Assembly: GCA_946186725.1 (NCBI GenBank)
Contig: CAMHOI010000053.1
Span: 1-6,933, forward strand
DNA length: 6,933 nt
Origin: an uncultured Clostridia bacterium
GTDB taxonomy: Bacteria; Bacillota; Clostridia; Oscillospirales; Acutalibacteraceae
Reading direction: 5' to 3'
Positions 1 to 4,951 of the stretch are shown in pieces. The translations under genes and the position numbers were made by a program. The notes under the pieces are model-generated. The model was not told the origin of the DNA and searched no databases. It was given only the letters and a program-made list of their open reading frames with translations. Each line of letters opens with the position of its first letter. Within the stretch, counting starts at the first letter, position 1.

Positions 1-30
1 CTCTTTCCCTACACGACGCTCTTCCGATCT
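1..30 (+). other. Illumina TruSeq adapter remnant (non-genomic)
   Basis: The first 30 bases match, from memory, the 3' end of the Illumina TruSeq universal/read-1 adapter, ending in the diagnostic CTCTTCCGATCT directly before the insert. A match of this length and sharp boundary is not expected by chance. It is a library artefact left at the contig end, so genomic sequence starts at base 31. The truncation of grpE here is an assembly edge rather than a biological break. Confidence 0.97.
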
Positions 31-211
31 GCTTCTCCTTCTCGGAGCGGCGCTTGAAGTTGTCGTACTCCGCCGCCGTGCGCAGCAGCAGATCCTTGGT
101 CTGCTCCAGCTCGGCCTTGAGTTTCTCCTTTTCATTCGGCTTTTTGGGGGACGGCTTTTTGGCCTTCGGCTCCTCCGCGGGGGTGGGAGCGGTCTTGGTA
201 TCTTCGCTCAT
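31..211 (-). CDS. grpE: GrpE, nucleotide exchange factor of DnaK (N-terminal fragment)
   Basis: The product is the cytoplasmic co-chaperone that releases ADP from DnaK in the DnaK-DnaJ-GrpE cycle. Only the first 60 codons are present; the rest is lost at the contig edge. The reading starts MSEDTKTAPTP, runs through a Lys/Pro/Glu-rich disordered N-terminus, and enters the start of the long GrpE helix with LRTAAEYDNFKRRSEKE at about residues 42-58. The YxNFxxR pattern followed by a charged helix is typical of GrpE. The start codon overlaps the hrcA stop as ATGA, and AAAGGA lies 9 nt upstream inside hrcA, so translational coupling to hrcA is likely. The order hrcA-grpE is the classic Firmicutes heat-shock operon, in which dnaK and dnaJ usually follow; those would lie off the contig. 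It should share CIRCE/HrcA control. Confidence 0.93.
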
Positions 212-1242
212 ACTGTATGTCCTTTCTTCAGCGCGCCGCTGCCCGTGTTCAGCACGCCGGTGACGTACCGAAGCGTCGGCAGGATGACGCTGTAATCCAT
301 CCGGCAGGGCCCGAGCAGGCCAACGTAGCCGGTGCGGTGGTCGGGCAGGCGGTAGCGGGCCATAGCCAACGCGGTGGACGCCAGCGCGGGATAGGCGGTG
401 TCGCCGCCCAACAAGACGCCGATCTCCCGGTGCCACACCTCCAGCATGGTCAGCACCTCCTCCCGCCGCAGGAAGAGATCGAGGATCTCACGCACCCGCA
501 TGGGAGAAAACTCGCCGCACAGCAGGAGATTGGACTGCCCCACCAGCTCGATGCGCGACTCGCAGGTCTCCTCGATCCGGTCGGCCAGCGCCGCGATCAG
601 CGGCGTCAGCGGCAGGGCGCTCTCCCCTGCCCCGGCGACCAGCGTCTGCAACAGGGCGGGCTGTACGTCGGACACCGACAGCCCGATCAGCTTCGTGTCC
701 ACCAGGGAGAGGAAACGCTCGATCAGCGCGGGCGTCAGCGGCGCCTGAAAGTGGAACATCCGGCTGTGGACGTCCCCGTCCGAGGTCACCAGCACCAACA
801 GCGCGGTACGGCTGCTCATGGGGATGAGTTCGACCTTGTGGATGCGGATCCCGCTGCCCGCCTCTTCGGTATAGAAGGCGGCGCAGTGGGCGACGTCGGC
901 GAGCGCCTTGGCGGTGCGGCGCAGGGTGCGCTCGCTGTCGTTATCGGGCGGCGGGAGCAGAGAGTCGAGCAGGCGCTCCTCCTTCTCGGTCAGGCGGTGG
1001 GGCTTCATCAGCCGGTCGATGTAGAGCCGGAAGGCGCGATCGGTCGGGATCCGGCCGGCCGAGGTGTGGGGCTGAGCCAGGTAGCCCAGCGAATCCAGCT
1101 CGCTCATCTCGTTACGGATGGTGGCGCTGGACACGCCGCCCAGCTCCTCGCACAGGGACTTGGAGCCGACCGGCTCCCCGCTGCGGATATAGTTGCGCAC
1201 CACGGTGGCCAAAATATTCTCCTTGCGCGGCGACAACGCCAT
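208..1242 (-). CDS. hrcA: HrcA, heat-inducible transcription repressor
   Basis: HrcA is the dimeric repressor that binds CIRCE operators and shuts off class I heat-shock operons; GroEL keeps it active, and titration of GroEL by misfolded protein lifts repression. The 344-aa product has the usual family length. The N-terminal winged-helix DNA-binding domain is plain: EPVGSKSL near residues 23-30, SSATIRNEMSELDSLGYL at about 38-55 (recognition helix region), and QPHTSAGRIPTDRAFRLYID at about 57-76, all family signatures. The rest is the GAF-like and inserted dimerisation domain, with the C-terminal LGP...MDYS segment near residues 309-317. The ATG is preceded by AAAGGAGGG at good spacing. A perfect CIRCE sits about 40 bp upstream, so the gene is autoregulated. 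Its stop overlaps grpE by four bases. Confidence 0.97.
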   Translation of the reverse strand: MALSPRKENILATVVRNYIRSGEPVGSKSLCEELGGVSSATIRNEMSELDSLGYLAQPHTSAGRIPTDRAFRLYIDRLMKPHRLTEKEERLLDSLLPPPDNDSERTLRRTAKALADVAHCAAFYTEEAGSGIRIHKVELIPMSSRTALLVLVTSDGDVHSRMFHFQAPLTPALIERFLSLVDTKLIGLSVSDVQPALLQTLVAGAGESALPLTPLIAALADRIEETCESRIELVGQSNLLLCGEFSPMRVREILDLFLRREEVLTMLEVWHREIGVLLGGDTAYPALASTALAMARYRLPDHRTGYVGLLGPCRMDYSVILPTLRYVTGVLNTGSGALKKGHTV

Positions 1243-1282
1243 GTCGGTCCCTCCTTTCGGGCTGATGCGTGTCTTTCGCGGT

Positions 1283-1309
1283 TTAGCACTCGTAGCGGTA
1301 GAGTGCTAA
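1283..1309. promoter_or_regulatory. CIRCE operator (HrcA binding site)
   Basis: This is an exact match to the CIRCE consensus TTAGCACTC-N9-GAGTGCTAA, with both arms perfect and a 9-nt spacer (GTAGCGGTA). It lies just downstream of the hrcA promoter's -10 element, over the probable start site and early leader, where HrcA binding would block transcription. Confidence 0.98.
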
Positions 1310-1318
1310 CTTGAGTAT

Positions 1319-1347
1319 ACTTTATCACGCGCCGCCGTCCTTGTCAA
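1319..1347 (-). promoter_or_regulatory. Promoter of hrcA-grpE
   Basis: On the minus strand a perfect -35 TTGACA (1342-1347) is followed after 17 bp by TAAAGT (1319-1324). A better-looking TATACT (1314-1319) overlaps it but would need a 22-bp spacer, so TAAAGT is preferred. Transcription would start within or just before the CIRCE element, consistent with repression by HrcA. Confidence 0.8.
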
Positions 1348-1401
1348 TAGGGTGTGACAAATTTTTCAAAATATTTTTTGACCTTCTTTGACCATTTGAG
1401 T

Positions 1402-1435
1402 AAAAAGCGACCCCCGCGGGCTTCGCGGGGGGTCG
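1402..1435 (-). terminator. Rho-independent terminator after cpsB
   Basis: Read on the minus strand, a very GC-rich hairpin (arms CGACCCCCCGCG and CGCGGGGGTCG, with one extra C bulged, around a short loop) is followed by CTTTTT. It begins 4 nt after the cpsB stop codon and closes the cpsC-cpsD-cpsB operon, insulating it from the hrcA promoter downstream. Confidence 0.88.
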
Positions 1436-1439
1436 TTCT

Positions 1440-2180
1440 TCACGGACGGCGGCAGAAGAAGGGGTTGGGCGTGCTCGGGTCGGGCGCGGAAGGGACGTCC
1501 CTTCCCTCCCACACGGCGTTCAAAAAGGCGTTCATGCGGCGACGGAAGACGTCCGGCAGCTTGGCGGCCGCCCGGCCAAGATTGGGAGGCCGCACATCGG
1601 TGTTGTGAGCATCGGAGGCGACGAACTGCGCCAGATCGTGCTTGATGCAGGCGTGAGAAAAGGAAAAACGCTTGCGGTCGATGACCACGTCGGCGGACAC
1701 CTGCGCGAGCGCGCCCTGCTCGATGAGACCGGCGAGCAGATCGGGATGGCCGCAGAAATAAAAGAACCGCTCCACGTGCGCGAGGATGGGAATATACCCC
1801 CGATCGAGCATCTCCTCGACCGCCTCCTCCAGCACCGCCGGATAGCGGCGGGGGGACAATTCAAGCAGGAGGTAGTCGCTCCCGCCCAACGTCAGCCGCG
1901 AGAGATCCTCCCGCATCAATTCCGGGGAAAAGCGCACCTCGGCGCCCAGCTTCATCTCGGGCGTCGCCGATCCGGCGGCAGCGCGGCGCAGCCGGTCGAA
2001 GGCGTCCTCCCGGCGGCGCAGGAACTCCTCCACGCTGCCCTTCCGGCAATCAAAATGGGGCGTCAAAAACAGACGATCCACGCCCTCGCGCTGCTGCATA
2101 AGCAGCATGCGCAGGGACGTGGTCTCGTTCTCGGCGCCGTCGTCGATGCCCGGCAGGATATGGGTATGCAGATCGATCAT
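1440..2180 (-). CDS. cpsB: CpsB/YwqE-type PHP-family protein-tyrosine phosphatase
   Basis: The product is a metal-dependent cytoplasmic phosphotyrosine phosphatase of the PHP superfamily (CpsB/CapC/YwqE type). It removes phosphate from the tyrosine tail of the partner kinase CpsD and thereby controls polysaccharide synthesis. Metal-binding motifs of the family occur in order: DLHTHILPGIDDG at residues 3-15 (H5, H7), TPHFD at 40-44 (H42), the conserved Glu in GAEVRF at about E81, AHVER at 134-138 (H135), and ASDAHN at 188-193 (D190, H192). The 246-aa length is normal for the family. The ATG is served by GGAGG, whose upstream end overlaps the cpsD stop TAG, 12 bp from the cpsD end. The C-terminal tail (PSAPDPSTPNPFFCRRP) looks unstructured. 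It is the last gene of the operon and is followed at once by a terminator. Confidence 0.94.
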   Translation of the reverse strand: MIDLHTHILPGIDDGAENETTSLRMLLMQQREGVDRLFLTPHFDCRKGSVEEFLRRREDAFDRLRRAAAGSATPEMKLGAEVRFSPELMREDLSRLTLGGSDYLLLELSPRRYPAVLEEAVEEMLDRGYIPILAHVERFFYFCGHPDLLAGLIEQGALAQVSADVVIDRKRFSFSHACIKHDLAQFVASDAHNTDVRPPNLGRAAAKLPDVFRRRMNAFLNAVWEGRDVPSAPDPSTPNPFFCRRP

Positions 2181-2192
2181 GGCGCCGTCCTC

Positions 2193-2951
2193 CTACTTGC
2201 CTTCGTCGTGGCCGTAGGTGTAGCTGTAGTGATAATAGCCGCTGCGGTAGGAATAATGCTCGTTCATGTCCTGCAGGTTGCAGCGGTTGAGCACCACGCC
2301 GAGGATCTTGGCGCCCACGCCGTCGAAGCTCTGCTTGACGGCGCGGACCTGGTTGCGGTGGGTGGCGGCCTGCTGAACGACGAGGACGGTGCCGTCCACG
2401 CAGCGGCTGAGCACCAGCGCGTCGGTCACCATGCCGGCGGGCGGCGTGTCGATGATGATATAGTCGAAGTTGGCGGAAAGCGTCTCCATGGTCTTCGCCA
2501 TGGCGTCGGAGTCGAGCAGCTCGCTGGGGTTGGGCGGCACGCTGCCCGCGACGATGAAGCTGAACTGATACTTGGGATGGAAGAAGACGCACTCGCTCAG
2601 ATCGATCTCGCCGCTCAGGACGGTGGACAGCCCGCGGCTGTGCCCGTCCTTGACCCGCAGGTAGCGGTGGATGGAGGGGTTGCGCATATCGGCGTCCACC
2701 AGCAGAACACGGGAGCCGTTCTCCGCCAGGGTGATGGCGAGATTGATGGACAGCACGCTCTTGCCCTCGTTGGGCAGGGTGCTGGTGATGGTGATCTTCT
2801 TGCAGCCGGAGCCGCCGGTGACGAAGCTGAGGTTGGTGCGGAAGATCTTGTACGCTTCGGCGTAGGAGAAGGGCGAATCCGGCGTCAGGATAGACTGGCG
2901 GGCCTCCAAACTGCCGCTCTTGTGATGGCGTCTCTTTGTGAGCTTGCTCAT
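2193..2951 (-). CDS. cpsD: CpsD/YwqD-type bacterial tyrosine kinase (BY-kinase)
   Basis: The product is a P-loop autophosphorylating tyrosine kinase of capsule/exopolysaccharide loci, active at the membrane when bound to its activator CpsC. Visible motifs are Walker A STLPNEGKS at residues 57-65, Walker A' VLLVDADMR at 82-90, and Walker B YIIIDTPP at 164-171. AEAYKIFRTNL at about 31-41 is the usual N-terminal helix that contacts neighbouring subunits. The C-terminus carries a seven-tyrosine cluster between residues 233 and 246 (Y233, 235, 239, 240, 242, 244, 246), the expected autophosphorylation site. The 252-aa size is that of the split Gram-positive kinase, lacking the membrane domain that is fused to it in proteobacteria. 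The start overlaps the cpsC stop as ATGA, implying translational coupling. The Walker A Ser is followed by Val rather than the common Thr, a mild variant. Confidence 0.95.
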   Translation of the reverse strand: MSKLTKRRHHKSGSLEARQSILTPDSPFSYAEAYKIFRTNLSFVTGGSGCKKITITSTLPNEGKSVLSINLAITLAENGSRVLLVDADMRNPSIHRYLRVKDGHSRGLSTVLSGEIDLSECVFFHPKYQFSFIVAGSVPPNPSELLDSDAMAKTMETLSANFDYIIIDTPPAGMVTDALVLSRCVDGTVLVVQQAATHRNQVRAVKQSFDGVGAKILGVVLNRCNLQDMNEHYSYRSGYYHYSYTYGHDEGK

Positions 2952-3688
2952 TGTGCGGCGCCCCCCTTCTTCTTTTTCTCATCGGCGATCCTGCTGAAGT
3001 CCATGGCGGGGATCACGCCCAGCACGGGCAGATCCAGATCCATTTTGACATCGGCGTCGGTCTTGTAGGTGTTCTCAAAGACCATCTTCAGCGTGATGAA
3101 GGCCATGGGCAGCAGCAAGCCGAGCAGAATCCCGAGCCCTGTGTTCCGCTTCCAGCTCGGGTAGACGGGGTTGGCGCCGGCCTGCACCTTCTCCACCGCC
3201 TCGCAGGAGCCGATGATGGCCTTGTCCTTGATATAGGAGGGCGCTTCGGCGTAGATCACACCGGCGATCCGGGCGGCGCGGCGGGGATCGGGGTCCCGCA
3301 CGGCAATGTGCATCAACTGGGTCCCCGTGACGGTGCCCACCGAGATGCGGCTGCGCAGGGCGGTGTAGTTCATCTCGCTCTCGCTGTAGTTGAGCTTCTC
3401 CAGCACGTGATCGAGGAAGCCCCGTCCGAGCAGGATCTCCTTATAGGTGCCGATGATGGTTTCGGCGGAGGACAGCTGATCCTGCGTGACGTTGTCGTTG
3501 GCGTCGACGCGGGTGATGACGATCATACGGCAGGTGGCCTCATACAGCGGGGTGATGGCCAGCTTGGTGTACAGGAAAGCACCCGCGCCCGCGACGATCG
3601 CACACACGACGATCACGATCCAATACCGACGGAACCGGTAGAGCAGTTCCATCAGATCGAAGAACTTATCTTTCTTTTCCGTTTGCAT
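2948..3688 (-). CDS. cpsC: CpsC/YwqC-type Wzz-domain membrane activator of the tyrosine kinase
   Basis: The product is a polysaccharide co-polymerase (chain-length determinant type) that sits in the membrane, and its cytoplasmic C-terminus activates CpsD. The 246-aa protein starts MQTEKKDKFFDLMELLYRF, the usual N-terminal amphipathic lead-in. TM1 lies at about residues 22-42, followed by an extracytoplasmic Wzz domain (about 43-180) and TM2 at about 184-204, preceded by NPVYPSWK, resembling the Pro-rich stretch before TM2 in this family. A charged C-terminal tail (KKKKG) follows. The frame stays open upstream to 3808, but that extension runs across the promoter and an inverted repeat and has no Shine-Dalgarno. 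The ATG at 3688 has GGGGGAAA nearby and gives the right domain start. It is the first gene of the operon and its stop overlaps cpsD by four bases. Confidence 0.93.
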   Translation of the reverse strand: MQTEKKDKFFDLMELLYRFRRYWIVIVVCAIVAGAGAFLYTKLAITPLYEATCRMIVITRVDANDNVTQDQLSSAETIIGTYKEILLGRGFLDHVLEKLNYSESEMNYTALRSRISVGTVTGTQLMHIAVRDPDPRRAARIAGVIYAEAPSYIKDKAIIGSCEAVEKVQAGANPVYPSWKRNTGLGILLGLLLPMAFITLKMVFENTYKTDADVKMDLDLPVLGVIPAMDFSRIADEKKKKGGAAQ

Positions 3689-3733
3689 AATTTTCCCCCA
3701 AACAGGTAAGGTTTGATTCGCACGGTAAGCGTA

Positions 3734-3758
3734 TATCATACTACATTTTTGTATGATA
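3734..3758. promoter_or_regulatory. Candidate operator: perfect inverted repeat over the cpsC promoter
   Basis: TATCATAC (3734-3741) and GTATGATA (3751-3758) form a perfect 8+8 inverted repeat with a 9-nt spacer. One arm coincides with the -10 hexamer of the cpsC promoter and the repeat spans the predicted start site. That position fits a dimeric repressor site better than a leader hairpin. The cognate regulator is not in the window. Confidence 0.5.
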
Positions 3759-3781
3759 CCCCAAAACTCATTTTTTGTCAA
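3753..3781 (-). promoter_or_regulatory. Promoter of the cpsC-cpsD-cpsB operon
   Basis: On the minus strand a perfect -35 TTGACA (3776-3781) is separated by 17 bp from -10 TATCAT (3753-3758). The predicted start is near 3746, giving a leader of about 58 nt before the cpsC ATG. The -35 begins only a few bases after the terminator of the upstream lipoprotein unit, so the operon has independent initiation. Confidence 0.85.
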
Positions 3782-3784
3782 CCG

Positions 3785-3818
3785 AAAACGCCCTTTCTGC
3801 GATGACAAAAAGGGCGTT
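3785..3818 (-). terminator. Terminator of the peptide/lipoprotein unit
   Basis: On the minus strand AACGCCCTTT pairs perfectly with AAAGGGCGTT around a 12-nt loop (hairpin 3787-3818). The second arm runs into TTTTC, a rather short U-tract. It lies 11 nt after the lipoprotein stop and ends just before the -35 of the cpsC promoter. Confidence 0.75.
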
Positions 3819-3829
3819 GTATCGGTCGG

Positions 3830-4183
3830 TCAGTGCGAGGAGAACCAGTCGATGGGCAGAGTCTGTCCCGACGAAGAGGCGGCGCCGGAGGACGCCTGCT
3901 GCGGCGAGGACACGCTCTCCGTCTGTGAAGCGGGCCCTTGCGAAGAAGTGCTCCGGGAAGCGGCTCCTTGGGAAGAGGTGCTCCGGGAGGACGCGTCGCT
4001 CTCCCCCTGCTCGATCAAATCGTCGATGGAGACGGTAGGCAGATCAATGCCCGAGCCGAGCTCCTGCGCCGAAGACCCGGAGGCCGCCTCCGATGAAGAG
4101 GAAGCGCCGCCCGGCGCGGCACAGCCCGCGGCAAGCGCCGCCATCAGAGCCAGCACGAGAACAATGGTGATCCAACGTTTCAT
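3830..4183 (-). CDS. Ser-rich small lipoprotein ending in TLPIDWFSSH (unknown function)
   Basis: I do not recognise a family. The 117-aa product begins MKRWITIVLVLALMAALAAGC, a signal peptide with an AAGC lipobox, so C21 would be lipidated and the chain displayed outside the membrane. The mature part is low-complexity, rich in Ser, Ala, Gly and Gln. It includes a tandem 10-residue repeat (ASRSTSSQG, about residues 64-83, 30-bp period in the DNA) and a short ordered-looking stretch GIDLPTVSIDDLIEQ at 45-59. The last ten residues are TLPIDWFSSH. TLPIDWF also occurs in the 44-aa peptide encoded just upstream, and GIDLP also occurs in the 58-aa peptide further upstream. The frame is open upstream to 4315, but the ATG at 4183 has GGAGG 9 nt away and gives a proper signal peptide. 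It is probably cotranscribed with the 44-aa gene (20-bp gap) and ends at a terminator. Confidence 0.8.
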   Translation of the reverse strand: MKRWITIVLVLALMAALAAGCAAPGGASSSSEAASGSSAQELGSGIDLPTVSIDDLIEQGESDASSRSTSSQGAASRSTSSQGPASQTESVSSPQQASSGAASSSGQTLPIDWFSSH

Positions 4184-4203
4184 GATCCTTTCCTCCAAAC
4201 CGG

Positions 4204-4338
4204 TCAGGTGGGTTGCTTGGGATCGGGGTCGGGGACGCCGTTGGTATGGAACCAATCGATGGGCAGCGTTTTGCTGGTGCGGATGACGTCGTCGGAAAAA
4301 AGGACGACCTCCCACACCGGCGCTTCAAACTTTTCCAT
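4204..4338 (-). CDS. 44-aa peptide with FEAPVWEVV N-terminal motif (unknown)
   Basis: This is a very short gene whose reality rests on context: AGGAGGGG 8 nt before the ATG, a near-consensus promoter just upstream, and a related neighbour. The peptide begins MEKFEAPVWEVVLFSDDVIRT (residues 1-21), continues with TLPIDWF at 24-30, and ends GVPDPDPKQPT. There is no signal peptide, no cysteine and no membrane segment. The FExPxWE(V/I)(V/L) start and the DV(I/V)xxS element are shared with the 58-aa peptide at 4455-4631. The TLPIDWF segment is shared with the C-terminus of the following lipoprotein gene, with two synonymous differences in 21 nt. Short Clostridia proteins with a YxKPxxE-like start are common as orphans, and the pattern also recalls the YxxPxL leader motif of lasso-peptide precursors. 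No maturation enzyme is in the window, so a precursor-peptide role is only a guess. Confidence 0.75.
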   Translation of the reverse strand: MEKFEAPVWEVVLFSDDVIRTSKTLPIDWFHTNGVPDPDPKQPT

Positions 4339-4364
4339 GGCGCTCCCCTCCTGTTCACAAGGAT

Positions 4365-4393
4365 ATTATAGCTGACGGACACGGTCTCGTCAA
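4365..4393 (-). promoter_or_regulatory. Promoter of the 44-aa peptide/lipoprotein unit
   Basis: On the minus strand TTGACG (4388-4393), a 17-bp spacer and a perfect TATAAT (4365-4370) make a strong sigma-A type promoter. The start would be near 4358, giving a leader of about 20 nt that contains the AGGAGGGG ribosome binding site. Confidence 0.87.
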
Positions 4394-4408
4394 GTCAGAA
4401 CCGAACAC

Positions 4409-4435
4409 AAAAAGCCGCCCCACGGGGAGGCGGCT
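4409..4435 (-). terminator. Terminator of the 58-aa peptide gene
   Basis: On the minus strand AGCCGCC pairs with GGCGGCT, with a further CCCC/GGGG pairing possible in the loop, followed by TTTTT. It lies about 20 nt after the stop of the 58-aa gene and 15 bp before the next promoter's -35, making the 58-aa gene a separate transcription unit. Confidence 0.9.
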
Positions 4436-4454
4436 CGCAATCGGAAAAGCAGGG

Positions 4455-4631
4455 TCAGGGAATGGGAACGACAGGGCCGGAAATGCCGCCGGTGCCCTGG
4501 GGCGTGTCAATGTTATGATCGGTGCCGCCGCCGACGTTCTGCCCCGGAAGATCGATACCGCCATCGCTGGCACAGACAACGTCCTCGTTCAAAAAGTGCA
4601 GAATCTCCCACGCGGGCTGCTCAAAGCGCAT
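4455..4631 (-). CDS. 58-aa peptide with FEQPAWEIL N-terminal motif (unknown)
   Basis: I do not recognise a family. The 58-aa peptide starts MRFEQPAWEILHFLNEDVVC (residues 1-20), then has a Gly-rich, acidic, probably flexible part with GIDLPG at 25-30, and ends ISGPVVPIP. It has one cysteine (C20) and no signal peptide. Evidence for expression is a near-ideal AGGAGG 8 nt before the ATG, a TATAAT promoter and a dedicated terminator. Its first 22 residues align with the 44-aa peptide downstream (FExPxWE, then a hydrophobic pair, xF, an acidic residue, DV, S) with one inserted residue, so the two are probably diverged paralogues. The C-terminal parts do not align apart from small ID/LP-containing motifs. 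It could be a precursor or signalling peptide, a small regulatory protein, or an adaptor; nothing in the window decides. Confidence 0.72.
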   Translation of the reverse strand: MRFEQPAWEILHFLNEDVVCASDGGIDLPGQNVGGGTDHNIDTPQGTGGISGPVVPIP

Positions 4632-4675
4632 AAGAATGACCTCCTGCTATATCGGATAGGAAGCGATACGTAAAG

Positions 4676-4765
4676 AAAACGCCCCAATTTATACTTAAGC
4701 ATAATCATTATACCCGATTGTTTCCCGGCCGTCTATTGTCAGTTCGCACAAAATTGGGGTGTTTT
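4676..4765. repeat. 15-nt inverted repeat bracketing the 58-aa gene promoter
   Basis: The arm at 4676-4690 (AAAACGCCCCAATTT) and the arm at 4751-4765 (AAATTGGGGTGTTTT) are inverted complements at 14 of 15 positions; the single mismatch is G/T. They lie 60 bp apart, one upstream of the -35 and one in the leader. Only one arm would be transcribed from this promoter, so a DNA-level role (looping operator, or element termini) is more likely than an RNA hairpin, unless transcription reads through from rpsI. Confidence 0.5.
4707..4735 (-). promoter_or_regulatory. Promoter of the 58-aa peptide gene
   Basis: On the minus strand a perfect TATAAT (4707-4712) is preceded at 17 bp by TAGACG (4730-4735), matching TTGACA at 4 of 6 positions. 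The leader would be about 70 nt. A near-palindrome, TATACTTAAGCATA (4690-4703, 6 of 7 pairs), sits over the predicted start site, and a long inverted repeat brackets the promoter. Confidence 0.7.
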
Positions 4766-4813
4766 TGTTGCGCTTTTGCACAATGGCCATAGAAGCAAAA
4801 AACGTTCCCGTCG

Positions 4814-4848
4814 AAAGAAAGAGAGGATGCGCCGTTTGGCGCATCCTC
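4814..4848 (-). terminator. Third (distal) terminator hairpin downstream of rpsI
   Basis: A perfect 11-bp stem (GAGGATGCGCC with GGCGCATCCTC on the plus strand) with a 4-nt loop is followed on the minus strand by TCTTTCTTTC. The stem sequence differs from the two closer hairpins, but length and placement in the repeat unit are the same. Confidence 0.7.
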
Positions 4849-4922
4849 CGGTTTGACGAGGGTCCGTATTCGGAAAGTGAAACGGCGAGAAACCGTCAGC
4901 GCTTGCTGAACTGTCGAAACGG

Positions 4923-4951
4923 AAAAGGGAATGTGCCGGTGGCACATTCCC
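4923..4951 (-). terminator. Second terminator hairpin downstream of rpsI
   Basis: A perfect 11-bp stem, GGGAATGTGCC with GGCACATTCCC, has a 3-nt loop and is followed on the minus strand by TTTTCC. Relative to the hairpin at 5047-5071 one base pair is changed on both sides, so pairing is kept. Confidence 0.78.

Noticed and set aside
217..1314. Long plus-strand open frame opposite hrcA (365 codons)
   Set aside because: It is antisense to the clearly identified hrcA, rich in Gln/His/Arg/Gly as expected from a GC-rich shadow frame, lacks a recognisable domain, and would run across the CIRCE operator.
1605..3068. Long plus-strand open frame opposite cpsB and cpsD (487 codons)
   Set aside because: The opposite strand carries two genes with all their family motifs. 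This frame is low-complexity Val/Ala/Gly/His with no plausible Shine-Dalgarno or domain.
3689..3808. Upstream-extended start for cpsC (in-frame ATGs at 3808 and 3739)
   Set aside because: The extension covers the -35/-10 promoter and the inverted repeat, has no Shine-Dalgarno, and adds residues unlike the family N-terminus. The ATG at 3688 gives the normal domain start.
4184..4315. Upstream-extended start for the lipoprotein (161-residue frame)
   Set aside because: It would overlap the 44-aa gene in another frame and bury the signal peptide. The ATG at 4183 has its own GGAGG and gives an N-terminal lipoprotein signal.
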